Below are positions 30,411 through 42,933 of a stretch of DNA of 64,000 nucleotides, piece by piece (position 1 is the first letter of the stretch; each line of letters opens with the position of its first letter). The notes beneath the pieces were generated by a model that did no database searches, was not told the DNA's origin, and saw only the letters and a program-made list of their open reading frames with translations. The DNA comes from Euglena gracilis (taxonomy: Eukaryota; Euglenida; Euglenophyceae; Euglenales): positions 16,223,508-16,287,507 of the forward strand of contig CP154956.1 in NCBI GenBank assembly GCA_039621445.1, in the 5' to 3' direction. The position numbers were made by a program, and so were the translations under genes.

Positions 30411-32156
30411 CTTACACCAGTACCTCCCGAGGTGCTGGTGTGACCCCTGGGGGGGGAGGGGTGGGTTCAGGAAAAAATTTCCCTCACCAAGTGAATCTAT
30501 GGTCTCCATGCTGGCTTAATGGATGTCCCCATCCCAACCCAACTGCAAATGACTGACTGCTTTTCAGCCCCAGACCCTTGGGAGAGAGGGGGTCTGCCGG
30601 AAATCGCCAAAAGAAAGTGAAGTGAAGTGAAGTGAAGAGTGAACGCCCCCCCCCCATGTCAGTAAGAAAAGGATTGGTCCCAACCCCAACCCCTCCCCTG
30701 GACATCTCCACAGAGGGGCATTTCCTCTTTTTTCGGAGCGAAGCCCACAATAGATTTTTTATTTATCATAAACAAATTTATCATAGATTTTTCAGACATC
30801 TTTGCCCCTTCCCATGCATGCGGTCAATGGGTGGGAGCCGATCACCCCTTCTCCCCGAAGAGAAGCATCGGCTTGAATAACCTCCCCTGACAACGACTGA
30901 TGGGAAGCTTTCGGTATTGAGGGGGGGGGGGTTGTTGGGGGGGGGTAGGGTTGACCTTGGGGGTGTTCGGACCCACCCCCACCCTCTCCTTGGGAGGTTT
31001 CAAAAATAGCAAAAAAAAATTCTGGTGCTGTGCGCCAAGAAGTGCAAAAAAAAATGGCTGTCTTTCCCGCTTTTAATCGCGGTGCACTTTTTTTTTGATG
31101 TTTGTGTATTTTCGACATGAAAAGATGTTTAATACATTTAGATAATCTATTTTTTACTTATTTTCAAAAAAATTAAGATATATTCCAACAAAAAGGGCCT
31201 GGAATCTGGCCTTTGACTGGCCAAAGAAGGCCTCTTATTTTCTTTGAGGTGGCAGGGGTGGGGGGCGACCCTCCTCTTTTGTAGGGGGTCCGGGCCATAA
31301 GCGTGTCCGACCCCCCCCCCCAGGGTGGCAGGCTTGTTTTTCCAGAGTGACTGATTGGGTTTTGGCTCCAGACCCCCCCCCCCCCCGGGGGGAGTCGGCC
31401 AGGATGGCCAAAAGTGGCCACTCAGCGCCGAAGGCGCCGGAAAATGTTTGGATTTCGACCAAAATCCTTTGATTTTTTGGCTTATTTTTGGCCGAGTTGC
31501 CAGAGTGACCGACCCCCCCCCCCCCCCCGTGGGCCGGGGGGGGGGGGTAGGAAGTGGGTGACTGGTTTTTGAAAAGTGACTGACTGGTTTTTTTGAAATT
31601 GGAAACTGACCTCCAATGTGTGCACTGCTGGAGAATACCCGCCCAACCAGATGTCGATTGTGGATGTTTAGTCGAAGCGCCAACATTAATCTCGATTTCA
31701 CGCAATCACACACTTGGTTGCAGTTCGCAATGTGTGATTGTACATGAAGTCCCTGGGGGGTCGGTAAGTAATGGTATGGGCTTCCCACACATCCCTGACC
31801 CCCAGGGAACATTTTTATTTGAATGGCTATGGTGTTCAGAAGTCATAGGTTCGGCGGCAGTCAATCAGCCTGACGTGTCGCCCTTCAAGGGAACGCGGAG
31901 AGGGGGATGGGAGGGTGGGGTGGCAGGCGGCCCAAGGGGGTTGGCTGTGGAAAAAAAAACAGCCGGCGGTGCTCGTTAAACCCCCCAGGGTTGTATGGGA
32001 AGCTCAGCAGACATGAGGTTTGGGGTCACCCCCCTGGGGGGTAAGGTGGTAGGGGGTTCCCCCCACCCCCCACCCCAGTTTCGGAAGGGGTATCCCCCAC
32101 CCCCCTCCTCTGCGGGGGGGAAAAATATTTGGCGCTTCGCCGGGTGTGTATTTTAG
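30411..32156. other. Repeat-rich stretch, no gene established
   Basis: It contains family E copy 3 (about 31300-31620) with a CAGCGCCGAAGGCGCCGG hairpin, T/A-rich DNA around 30740-31190 and several oligo-C/G pairs. No frame is convincing. Confidence 0.45.
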
Positions 32157-32627
32157 GACCCTCTTGGGGCTCAATTTGAATTCTGCTCTCAACGCGGAGA
32201 TGTTCCGGCGACCGAAAACTGGAGGCAGGAGGGGGGGTCCCCCACCCCCTCCCCTCCTCCTCCGAGATTTCCATCAGGGGTTTTTTTAGTTGTGGACCCC
32301 CCGGGGGGGGGGTAGGGTGGGTGGGTCCGGCCGAGCCCCCCCCCCCAGAGGGGGGTGGGATATACTTTTTGGCGCTGAAGGCGCGAAAAAGTGCTATTTT
32401 TAGCATTTTTCGCAATTTTTCGGCCATTTTTTTTGTGGGTCCCCCGGGACCCCCCCCCCCCCAGGGGGTGGGTGGGTGGGGGGAGCTTCTCCCCCCTGAT
32501 CTTAAAGAAACCCCTGACTCCCATACATGCCTGCTCCCCCTTCCATTCTGGGTTCACAGGGCGGCTGCGGTGTTAATCGCCGCTGGGGTGCTCTTCCTCC
32601 TTGGGGCGGCCGTCACTGAACAGCCTG
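32157..32627 (+). CDS. Gene: small membrane protein with one visible TM helix
   Basis: After the acceptor at 32155-32156 the frame reads TLLGLNLNSALNAEMFRRP. Removing 32275-32524 continues it as HTCLLPLPFWVHRAAAV, then LIAAGVLFLLGAAVTEQP, up to a GT at 32628. AAAVLIAAGVLFLLGAAV is a clear membrane helix. The layout (MFRRPK, then a TM helix with LFLLG) is reminiscent of TMEM230/DUF872 proteins, but that is weak. An alternative GT-AG intron (donor 32203, acceptor 32559) would skip the element altogether and still be in frame, so the exon structure is open. Confidence 0.5.
32275..32516 (+). mobile_element. CAGGGG...CCCCTG inverted-repeat element
   Basis: Ends CAGGGGTTTTTTTAG and (inverted) CAGGGGTTTCTTTAAG; flanking 8-mers ATTTCCAT (32267-32274) and ACTCCCAT (32517-32524) match at 6 of 8. 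242 bp. Excision with one 8-mer keeps an open frame across it. Confidence 0.7.
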
Positions 32628-32859
32628 GTGTGTGCCCCCACCCATCTGTCACCCCCTTGCCCCCCGTTGTTTGACCCTCCCCTCCTCCTTACATGCAAAC
32701 TTGGCCTCCCCCTGAAGGTTTACTCCGGCATCTTGCAATTTTGGAAGCCCCCTTCATAGCCTTTTTAGCGTACTCTGCAAATTGCCCACAAATGTTTGCA
32801 ACATTCAAATCCCCCCAACGTACCTGGTGTCTCAGGGTCGGGGGGGGGGGGTGCCCTCC

Positions 32860-32934
32860 TCCCTGTTCAAGACACGGCGTCGTTGACGTTCCCCTCATCC
32901 CCGGTGTCCGTGCCAACGTTTGGAGCATTGCTTT
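32860..32934 (+). CDS. Candidate exon before family D element
   Basis: The frame reads GVVDVPLIPGVRANVWSIAF up to the element at 32935. Excision to 33372 continues in frame as LWKGPRGAKRQRKTPG to a stop at 33454. LIPG followed by an IA pair could be the second half of a TMEM230-like protein. That would make it the next exon of the membrane gene just upstream, but no splice was proven. Confidence 0.3.
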
Positions 32935-33363
32935 CAGGCTTTTGCTTAAGGGATTGCAGTACCCCCCCCGGGGGGGGGGGCTGCAGCTAGTCCAAATTTG
33001 GCTAGTGGGATTTCTAGCAGACCCCCCCGGGGGGGCCTGCTACAGGGCTAGCTAGTGGAATTTTTTTTCCAGCGACCGGCGCGAAGCGCCGGAATTTTTT
33101 GGGGGACCCCCAAAAATGGCCCAAAATGCCCGTTTTTGGCCATTCTTGGGAATTTTTGGAACGAAATCAGCCAAAAACCTCTTAAAACCTCATTTCCACC
33201 TCGGCGCGCAGCGCCGGAGGAATTTTTTTTTTCCAATGGGGGGGACCCCCGGACCCCCCCCCCCCCGGGGGGGAGGGGGGGTCCTAGCTAGTCCATTTTT
33301 TCCAGTGTCTAGCCGATTGGCTAGCCAGTACCCCCCCCCCAGGGGTCCTTAAGCAAAAGCCTG
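32935..33363. mobile_element. Family D inverted-repeat element, exact 8-bp TSD
   Basis: Perfect 17-bp ends CAGGCTTTTGCTTAAGG. The duplication ATTGCTTT is exact at 32927-32934 and 33364-33371. 429 bp. Subterminal CTAGCTAG motifs and GGCGCGAAGCGCCGG / GGCGCGCAGCGCCGG hairpins. The copies at 59185-59592 and 62483-62927 are in the opposite orientation. Confidence 0.9.
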
Positions 33364-33577
33364 ATTGCTTTCTTGTGGAAAGGCCCACGCGGTGCGAAGC
33401 GCCAAAGGAAAACTCCTGGCGTCTTTGGAAACCCGGCATCCTAGTCACGGGTCACAAAAGGTCGGTCCAGGAAAAAACATCTCAAATAAGCCCCACCTCA
33501 TGGTAGACCCAAAAAAACAAGACCGGACTTATCTCAGGGGGGGTTGGGTGAACGGCCTCCCCCCGCCCACCTCACAG

Positions 33578-33720
33578 CGGCGGACCTCTGGAGCACGGGC
33601 CCTGCGGCGGGGCTCCGGTTCCAGGTGCTGGCGAGGGTTGCTCGGCATCTTTTTGCCGCGGATTTCTTTGGGCAGGATGGGTGCGCGTTTTTTCAGTATG
33701 GGCAGCACACATCCCTTCAG
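33578..33720 (+). CDS. Candidate exon, unknown protein
   Basis: After the acceptor at 33576-33577 the frame reads ADLWSTGPAAGLRFQVL, then ARVARHLFAADFFGQDGCAF. Third positions are GC-rich at first. A GT within (33625) could end the exon early. No partner exon assigned. Confidence 0.35.
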
Positions 33721-34289
33721 GGTTCTTTAAGGCCAACCTTTTCCAAGATTTAAGTCATCTTAAGGCATTTTTCAGGGTTTTTTTTTATAAAAAAAACTTT
33801 ATCGGGTTGATTTAAAAAATAATTCTATTTCCAAGGGTGGCGCGAGGCGATCTTGTCATCGAGTGGGTCCAAAGAGTCCAAAAAAAAAGTCGACAAGGGC
33901 TTTTTTTGAGTGTTGCTTGGATGCAATGCTCCAAGGACGCCGGAAATCATGTTTCTGCCTGGAGTTGGCGTGTATTTGCCTAGATTTTACAATTTCATCC
34001 CCACCCGGTCGGGTAAATTCTGCCAGAATGAATTTTGACAGTTTGAAAAAAATTTGACACACAAAAAAAACAGAAAAACAAGAATAGTTTGAAAAAAGGC
34101 GCTTTAGAAAGTATTGTCAGCATCCCTGTCATAGGGGGCGTCCATCCAGTGCCTTGTAGGCCAGAACAGGACCCATGCATAACCGAGCATCCATCAGCAG
34201 TCCCCTGCCACGCCGCCCCATCCCCGCACCGTTTAAAGCCCTGCGGGACCCACATGCGTTCCCCGCCGTCCGACACCTCCACCCCCCCC

Positions 34290-34442
34290 CCCCGCACCAA
34301 TCCCAACCTCCGGTATGACGTTCCGGGGCGCGGGGTGAGGATGCACCATGGCCCCTTCCTCGTTTGCAGGTGGCTGCCGGCCGACCGCTGCGGGTCGGCC
34401 GCCAGGCGCGGCGCAGCGCCCCCGACTCCCCCTTTACCACAG
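34290..34442 (+). CDS. Two candidate exons around a 35-nt intron
   Basis: The stretch to 34334 ends NPNLRYDVPGRG. GTGAGG...TTTGCAG (34335-34369) is a possible 35-nt intron, and 34370-34442 reads VAAGRPLRVGRQARRSAPD. Both are in phase 0. Such a short intron is unusual; the Arg-rich Ala/Ser sequence could be a transit peptide of the downstream NFU gene, but nothing proves a link. Confidence 0.3.
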
Positions 34443-34960
34443 GTCCGCCCGCTCCGCCCAGCCGCCGCATGAAAGGGGGGGGCTTTCTTCAGCAAGAGGG
34501 CCAAACCGGGGAGTCCAGCCAGAAGTTCCCAGTCAAGCTCAGGGCTGTATGAGATCTTCAAAATTGCATGAGTGGGTGGGTTTGGGGGGGTCGCTGAGCT
34601 CTTATCCCTTTATGGGTAAGAGCGAAGCTTACCACCGGCGAACCCCCCCCTCGCCCCCCCCCCCCCCCCCCCCCCGGGTCGGGGCCACCTGGAGAACCGA
34701 CGGATTATCACCATGATCCCGGCCCGGTTCCCAGAATTTTTTTTTCAGTCGCGAGCGACTGGATTTCTAGTTTCCGAATCACCTGGGTTTGACCCCCAAC
34801 TCCCCGCCAGGCCCGAGTTATTCACGCGCGAAGGGGTCCAAACTGGGTAGGATCGGTCCCCCCCCCTGGATAAGCCCCCCCCCCTTTGGACTCTGCCATT
34901 TCGGCCAAAAAAATGGCAATTTTCAAAATATCTCCAAAATGAAGCCAAATCAAAGGAAAT

Positions 34961-35635
34961 GTCCGGAGACCTAATTTGAAGCCCTTGGAACGCCCCATCT
35001 ACCAGTATTTTGATTTCCCCGCAACTCCCCGCCTAGCCCGAGATACGGCCATTTTCGGCCCAGATGGCCGTTTTGTACACTTTTCCCTCTGTTCGACTTA
35101 GCCCTTTTCGGGGGGTGGGGGGTCAAAAAATTGATGTTTTCACAATTTCTCGAAAATGTCCGGAGACCTAAATTGAAGCCCTTGGAACGCTCTATCTACT
35201 GGGAGTTTGGTTTCCCCGCAGCTCACCGCCGTTTCACAGATACGGCCGTTTTCCGGCCAATTTGCGCCATTTTGTACACTTCTTCCACGTCCGACTTGGC
35301 CGTTTTTGGCCAAAAAAAAATCGAAAATTTTTTTGCCCGAAACGATGTTTTTGGGCCTCCCGGACCCGGAAAAACTGTTTTTGAGCAGAAAATGAGCGTT
35401 TTTCGACCCGCCAGCGCCCCGTTTTGGGCCGCCAACCCATTGACTTTGGGTCAAACCCGGGTCAAAAAAGTCCAAAAAAAATCGAAAAAAATTTTTGGCC
35501 CGAAACGATGTTTTTTGGCCTCCCGGACCCGGAAAAGGTGTTCTTTGAGCCAAAAAATGAGCTTTTTTCGAACCCCCCCCCCCCCGGCGCCCCATTTCGG
35601 GCACAAACCCCTTCCATTTCAGTCAAAAGAGCTCC
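34961..35635. repeat. Two nested tandem duplications
   Basis: GTCCGGAGACCTAA and the following TTGAAGCCCTTGGAACGC, GATACGGCC blocks occur at 34961 and 35158 (unit about 197 bp). Next, AACGATGTTTTTTGGCCTCC and CCCGGACCCGGAAAA blocks occur at 35341 and 35513 (unit about 172 bp). No coding potential is evident. Confidence 0.7.
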
Positions 35636-36473
35636 ATGGAGTGGGCCGGTTATTATGGGGGGATCAATGAAGGGGGGGGGCATGCTTATTAAAAGCTCAG
35701 CACTATTCAAAACCAGGTTCACCCCCACCCCATCTTTGCAGGTGGTTGGCGGGGGCGGGGGCAGTCCGACCCCCCCACTGGGCCTTCCGGTGTTTCCGCG
35801 GGGGCTGATTTTTAGTTCAAAATTTTCTTTTTGTTGCTTTTGTGTGGAAGGAACTTTTCCTGGCGCGGCGCCAGGGAATTTCAGAAGCCGGACCTCACCC
35901 GACCACCACCCCCCCCCCCTGCCAGCTGGGCTGTGCCCACCCCCAGGGGTTGAGTTGTTATCGAAATTTCGAATCCTAGCGGAACCGGGCTTTACCCAAA
36001 AAAAGTTTTGCCGCAAAGCACCGAAAACTTTTGAAAAAGGTGGTGAAGATGGCAAGAAATGGCTTTTTTTTTTGGGAGGTGGTGTGTTCCGCTCCGATGT
36101 GCAAAACCAAGTGGCATTTCTTATCTCACGCCACAGATGCACCACAGATATTGCCTGCGGCGGACAGTGCATCGCACAGCAGCCTCACCGAGGAAAATGT
36201 GCAGCGGGTTTGATCTGCTCTTGTTGCCATTCAATCCCTTGCGCATGGTGACAGGATGGATGGTTCCATAATGGAGAAACCTGGAAGATAATTTGTCAGA
36301 ACGTTGACGTTGTATCATGGAACATACATCATTCGCTTGCAATGCTCCAAATTGCATTGCTCCACAAAACTGAAATATATATTTTTTGTTTTATTTTGAC
36401 TCCCAGGTCAAAAAAAGCAGAACAAAGCACAAATCATGATGTACATTCATCCACGATATTTATGCATATATGC

Positions 36474-36773
36474 ATACCCCCCCCCCCGGGAGGCTTTTAT
36501 GCCCGAGAACCTCCGGGAAACTGTCAGAATGCAAAATGACCCTGTCAGGTTGGCTGGTACCAGGGACCCTGACAATTTCCGATACCGACAGGTTGGCCGG
36601 TTACAGGGACGGATTTTCTATTGAATGCCCGACCCAGGGAACTGTCATGGTTCCGCCCGGGAAACACTCAGGGTCTTTGGTACCGGCTGACCTATCAGCA
36701 TGGGAAGTTGTCAGGGTCCCCGATACCAGCCAACCTGTCAGGTGACGGTTTCTCGGGGAGGAGGAGGTAGGTA
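36474..36773 (+). mobile_element. Family A element, expanded 300-bp copy
   Basis: It starts TACC + oligo-C + CGGGAGG and ends GGTGACGGTTTCTCGGGGAG, then GGTAGGTA. It holds about eight TGTCAGG/CCTGACA motifs, twice as many as the 130-bp copy, which suggests internal duplication. Confidence 0.65.
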
Positions 36774-36785
36774 CCTGTGTATTTA

Positions 36786-36830
<45 letters not shown>

Positions 36831-37109
36831 TTCATGCAATTTCGCTCTCTGCCGTTGAAATATCATAGTTACCCTCCCCCCTCCCTGCAGTTGGTGCCAG
36901 TATTGGCCAAATTGTCTTTTTGGACAGTCCCCGCCACCGGCACCAAATGTGCTGGCTGGTTTGCCAGGCGACAACGTCTGGCCCAGTGAACGTTACCCAC
37001 CGCGACACGAATCAATGGATGCCCCATACGACCCAAAGTTCTCCCTCGTGCTCAATCGTGCCCCGCGGATGTCCCATCCAGTTTGCCTCGGACCCCCCCC
37101 CCCCCGCAG

Positions 37110-40100
37110 GTGCTGGATGCGGTGCGGCCGTACCTGATCGCTGATGGAGGTGTGCTCTGCCCCCCCCCCCCCGACGGTTTCCATCCGAGGCAACCCCGAC
37201 TGTCAACAGAACCTGTTGCGTAAAAAAAAAAGCCTAATAAAAAATGCCGAATCGCACAAATACACAAAGTTCACACACAGGCAATGTAAAATAGTAAGCT
37301 AGGTTTATTTGTATTTTTAAGCGAATGGTCAAATTTGTGAGTTTGTACATAATGCAAGCAAGTGCACCTCCGATTAGAGGCTCAGACCTGGGTCCTGCCA
37401 AAAGTCAATAACACGAACCTCGTTGGCCCCCTAGTCGAGGGGAGGCAAATGAAGGCTTGAATGGCGTCCAGTTTCACAAATTTCCCCCTGACAGGAAACG
37501 TCAAACTGGTGGAGATCGTCGGCACAACCGTTCGGTTGGAGCTCCAGGTGCAGTATTCTCTGAGTGAAGCCTCTGGCATACCCTGTCCCCATAACCCCCC
37601 CAAAGACCCCGGGTATACGGTTTGGGTCCGTCGCTGATAATCTTCGGGGGGGGGGGGTTATATTGCAGCGGTCAACTTGGTGGAGTTTTGCTGAAAATTT
37701 TAGCCAAAAAGCCTTCCCACAGGAGGGTCCAAAGATACGTCCAAAAAAGCATTATTTTGGCAATAAGCAAAATTGTCCCAACAGTACCAATTTTAGCGCG
37801 TAAAAGCGGGTGAAAATAAAAAAAAAATGTCAATCACCCAAGTTCGGGACAATTTCACAGTTTAAGGGGAGAGGCCTATTTTTAGGACTGTTTCCAAAGA
37901 TCCTGAGGGGGGTCTGATTTTTGGTGGGGTCTATTTTTTCCCTGGGGTTTTTGATGAAAATTGTCAGAGGGGTTTTATTTTTTCGGGGAGGGTCTGTGGG
38001 GGGAAATTAAAATTATCAGCTTGTTTGGTCTGGCGAGTTCCAGTCAACCTGCAGTCCAGCCTGAGCGTCCAAGTGTTCATTTCTCTCCTGCATGAAACGT
38101 AATGTGTAACAGCCAGAGGCTCTCGTCTGTTCCACACAGGGGTAAACCCCCTGCAAGCGCACCCCCCATTTTGATGGGGTTTCTAAAGGAAATCAACAAA
38201 AATCGCGCGGTGGTCCGCTATAAGCGCACCCGTGCTTCTATTGGGGGGGGGGGTGACACGTATTCGGGCACTGCCTGAAAGGCTTTCATTGAAAATTGGC
38301 TGTTGCCCTCGGGGGTGTGGCACTTATTTTGGGCACTGCACACCATTTGGGCACCGCGCACGTAAATGGGGGGCCCAGATGGGATGGTTGGTGGCGGGTC
38401 CACCCGCCGGTCTGGCAGATGGTCGCTGTCCTGTTGTCAGGGTGCCTGTGGGTCGTGTCCCTCCAGCACGACCACGATGACCCTCGGCATCAAACGGTGT
38501 GCCGGCCAGGCTGGAACCGCTTTCAGTCCTGTAGCGCACTTAAATCTGCGAATCAGGTGAACAATGTGTGCAGGAAAACAACAAAACGTCGTGAAAGCAA
38601 TACCAAATAATGCACAAAATATATCAAGAAAATCACATGTATGATGGCAAAAAAAAACAATGACAGAGAAAATCACATCAGCTTATGCATTCCATGATCG
38701 CGAAATATCTGGGGCCACGGTGGGCAGATGGGATGCTGCATTCTAATGGTGTGGTGTCTTCTATTTAGTCGCACCCCCCAACGCTCCCCTGAAGGTTCCA
38801 GTTGTTGAAACGAAGATGCCAGGGGCCAAAAAAGTGGTCATTTTCACGGGGGGTTTGGGGAGGCCCAGCCGGGACCCAAAACCGACCCCCCCTCGCAGTA
38901 GGTGCGCCTTTCGTGCTGGCACCCCCGCAGCACCTCTCCCGGACTGTTAAAAAGAGCCCTGGTTCTGCTGGCGATCGTGTGGCGGTGTTCACATTTTCAT
39001 CTTTGTCATCAAATGCAAAAAACGTGTCATCGATGCCTGGTTTGCTGTGACATGTCTCCCTCTCCCCCCCCGGCTCACACCCAATTTCCTCCCCCCCCCC
39101 CTGCCCCATCCCTGAGCCGCGGGTTGGGTCGTGCGCCGGCCGCCAGGCGGCTGCAGGAGGAGATCCCGGCCATCACAGCCGTGGAGCAGGTCAACGCGGA
39201 GAAGCCTGGCCTGCCGCTGACCCCGGAGAACGTGGAGCAGGTCCGCCTCGGGGAGGGGGGGGACTGCTCAGTGGGGACCACTCCTGTGAGCTGCTGCATT
39301 CCACAAATCCGGGGAAAGGGCCCGGCCGATGCTTTGCCTCGATTTGTCTGAATGGACCGCGGTGGCTGCCGTCGGTTTGGCATCCAGTGAGGGGCGGGGG
39401 GTGGCAGAGTTGAATGTCCGACAACCGGGTACTCGGAGGAAGGGGCAGAGGACAGCAGTGTGACGCGAATAGCCCTGGGCCTGGGGTGCTGCCGGAGGGG
39501 AGGGGAGAGGAGGACTGGGCAGGACAGTTTATTATTATTATTGGACGGGTGGCCGGGAGGTTGAGCACCCCCGCCCACCCCCACCACAGGTCACTCCTTT
39601 CTTTCTGGCGCTTGGTGAATATTGCCAGGAGCGGGGGGCGACCCCCCGCCAGGCTTTGCCGTCCTGTCCCGGTAGTGCAATGTCGGTTGGTGCAGGTGCT
39701 GGCGCAGCTGCGGCCGTTCCTCGCCGGGGCCGGGGGCGGGGACCTCGCCCTGCAGTCCGTCGACGCCGGCATCGTGAAGGTCCGCCTGACGGGCCCCGCC
39801 AAGGGCATTATGGGCAGGCCGCCGCTTGGGCTGTCGGGCAGCCGGGGGATTCCTATCGTTGATGTCGATGCCATTTCCGCGCGAAAACCCACCCACACTC
39901 ACACCCATTCCCACACACTCACACACCAACACCAGACCGCCCACACACGCACGAGCACAAGCACACACCCACACCCACACCCACAGTTGCACATACCCAC
40001 ACACCCACAAACCCACAGCTGGTACCGAAGAAAAAGTTCTTTGAACGTCCGGGTACCAAACCCCACATTTTGCATAAACCGAACCACACCACACCTAACC

Positions 40101-40217
40101 ACATCTGTTGCCCATAGTAATGCATCGGGCTGCCGCCTGCGCGGGACCATCCGGGTGTCCCTCGTCCAAAAGCTGCGGGAGAGTATCCCCGACATCCTGG
40201 CGGTGCAGCTGGTGTAG
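37110..40217 (+). CDS. NFU: NFU-type iron-sulfur cluster scaffold, two NifU domains
   Basis: NFU proteins carry and hand over Fe-S clusters. Exons: 37110-37149, 37495-37547, 38441-38496, 39147-39240, 39696-39814, 40148-40217. The first NifU domain is complete: [65 protein letters not shown]. The CxxC ligands are in GACGSC. After a linker ([16 protein letters not shown]) a second domain follows: [52 protein letters not shown], stop at 40215-40217. It lacks the cysteines. One active plus one degenerate domain is the plan of plastid CnfU/NFU1-3. The first four introns are GT-AG; the last is a CAGG...CCTG element. The 5' end with any transit peptide is missing. Confidence 0.9.
37590..38010. repeat. 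Family F-related repeat in NFU intron 2
   Basis: CCCCCCAAAGACCCCGGGTA.., GTCCGTCGCTGATAATC and later GGTCTGATTTTTGGTGGGGT resemble a diverged fold-back F element. Confidence 0.4.
39815..40139 (+). mobile_element. CAGGC...GCCTG intron in NFU
   Basis: Ends CAGGCCGCCGC and (inverted) CAGGCGGCAGC. Rejoining after a further 8 nt (CGCGGGAC, 40140-40147) gives [19 protein letters not shown], the expected length for this domain. Flanking 8-mers do not match. A GT-AG alternative (donor 39832, acceptor 40117) adds 14 residues in frame. A CA-rich microsatellite (39895-40020) lies inside. Confidence 0.55.
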
Positions 40218-40941
40218 CCCACTGCCCCGCCCACCTCTCCATCCCACCACCCTCTCCTCTGCGCCCTACCTGTGCTGCGATGCTGACTGTGTCGCGCGCG
40301 CCGTCGCAGCCGGCACGCCAGTCACCGCTCACTTCCCACGGCCACCAACCCTCCCGCCTTCTCCTCCCCCTGCAGTGGGGTTTGCCTTTCCCGCAGCAAC
40401 AGGCTGGGGATCCGCCTGCCCCTCAGTTCCACTGGTTTCTTTTGTCCCCTGTCTTTCCCCTCCCACAACTGTCACCATTTCAAAGCGGAGCAGTATCTCA
40501 ATTGCCCTGGCTTGAAGTTATCGGCGGGGTTTGAGGGAGAATATGTTCAACATGTATATGGGTGCTCGTACTTTAATGTACGAATGCATGTGTACACATT
40601 GCATCATCCCCAGCCACACTCTTGGCTGTGCTGTATGTTTCGCCTGTGGGTTTGTGTGAGTGTGTGGCTGGGTGCTGGGTGGGTGGGTGGGTGGGTGGGT
40701 TGGTGGGCAGTGGGTGTATTTCCAAAGTGACCAAACCAATCCAGGTCTCTTTTGCCAACATGTTTATGGTTTTTTTCAGTGCTTCATTTGGATCAATGAA
40801 GTCGAGCTTGAAGCCAACAAAGAAAAGACAGAGTGAATGTGGCATCGTTCTCAGAATTGTCAAGGGACACGTGACCTGTCGACGCCCATTCCTGCACAGG
40901 CTGACCCCTTACTTTGTCTGTTTTCTTCGCGATGTTAGCAG

Positions 40942-41014
40942 GTTTCGGCTTCCCAGACATACATTCGGGGCCATAGTGGATGCTGACCCTGCGGTGGCCA
41001 CCTTGGCTTCCATG
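40942..41014 (+). CDS. Candidate exon, unknown protein
   Basis: Between acceptor 40940-40941 and donor GTGTGT at 41015 the frame reads FRLPRHTFGAIVDADPAVA, then TLASM. The donor is supplied by the following GT satellite. Not in phase with the 41940 exon, so a link is missing. Confidence 0.35.
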
Positions 41015-41690
<676 letters not shown>

Positions 41691-41939
41691 GTGCTTTTGG
41701 GGTGGTTTGTCATTTGTTCTTATCTTTCCAGTTCAGTTCAGTCAAGCCGGATTCATTTTTTCGCTTGTGATTTCCTTGGGAGCCCCTGCAACCTCTCTGT
41801 TCACCTACCCAGAGGGGCTCTTGCGGTTCGGTTTTCTTTTGGCTGGCAAGCCAAAAGTTTCCTTTTTCCTTTTGGCTGGCAAGCTCCTGTGAGGCTGGGC
41901 TGTGTTTTGTGATTGCTCCCCTCTTCTGTCACCGCCAGG

Positions 41940-42001
41940 CGTAGAAAAGGCAACCCCACGGCGGACGAGGTTGAGCGGGCCAAGGCGATCCCCAAGTGGG
42001 G
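41940..42001 (+). CDS. Candidate exon, unknown protein
   Basis: After CGCCAG at 41934-41939 the frame reads RRKGNPTADEVERAKAIPKW up to a GT at 42002. Charged, GC-rich third positions; probably real. The partner exons are unknown. Confidence 0.4.
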
Positions 42002-42074
42002 AGTGACGCAAAGCATTTCTCACAAGGATGTATTTGGAGGACGTTGCAAGTGGGTGCATTTTTGGCTGCCGCGT

Positions 42075-42075
42075 G

Positions 42076-42109
<34 letters not shown>

Positions 42110-42267
42110 ATCCAGCCACCCATATGTGCGCGCACGCACGCACACAGCCCGGTGTGTGTGTGTGGGTGGGTGGGTGGGTGGGTGGGTGGGTGGGTTGGTG
42201 GGTGGTGGGTGGGTGTGGGTGTGGGTGTGTGTGGGTGGGTGGGTGGGTGGGTGTGGGTGGGTGTGGA

Positions 42268-42299
<32 letters not shown>

Positions 42300-42372
42300 C
42301 GTGCGTGTGTGTGTTGGCGCACATGTGTGATTGTGCTTGAGTGGGTGGGTGGGTGGGTGGGTGGGTGGGTGG
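42075..42372. repeat. CA, GT and GGGT microsatellites
   Basis: (CA)n at 42080-42108, then (GGGT)n and (GT)n to 42372. Confidence 0.95.
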
Positions 42373-42933
42373 ACGGAGCACCAACCACCAATTTCTCGCA
42401 CAGCCAATTTTCAGGGTTAGGCTTCAGCACACCTCCCCAAATCGTTCGGTCAATATCCTCAGTCTAAGTTGATGAGACAGCCATTTGGGGGGATCTAAAC
42501 ATATATGCTGGATGGTGTATATACCATATGCTGTGGTGGTTGCATTGGCACTGGTATTTGACATTCATCGCGATGCATGTGCCTGCGTGGCATATGTGCA
42601 ATGTGTGCACATCCGTACGCATGTGTGTGGTTGTGAATAAGCATAATAATTGCACAGCGAACACACGGCACTCAAGAGCAACGCTTTGCTCGCGATTATG
42701 ACGGGTTGTTTCTCACCCAGGGACTTTGGCTGGTGACATCAGAGACCGGATTCGAATGATTGCATTGTCGTGCAGGTTCCAGTTTCGTTTTGCAACTTCT
42801 CTTGTTTAACTTCCATACACTTTTGCTGAATGGACATCAGGGTTTCTGCCCTCCCTCCCCCGTGTCGGGCCACCAAAGAGCCCTGTCGCCAGCACCCTTG
42901 GCAGGGTTCAGGCAAGCCCAGGCGGGCACCAGC

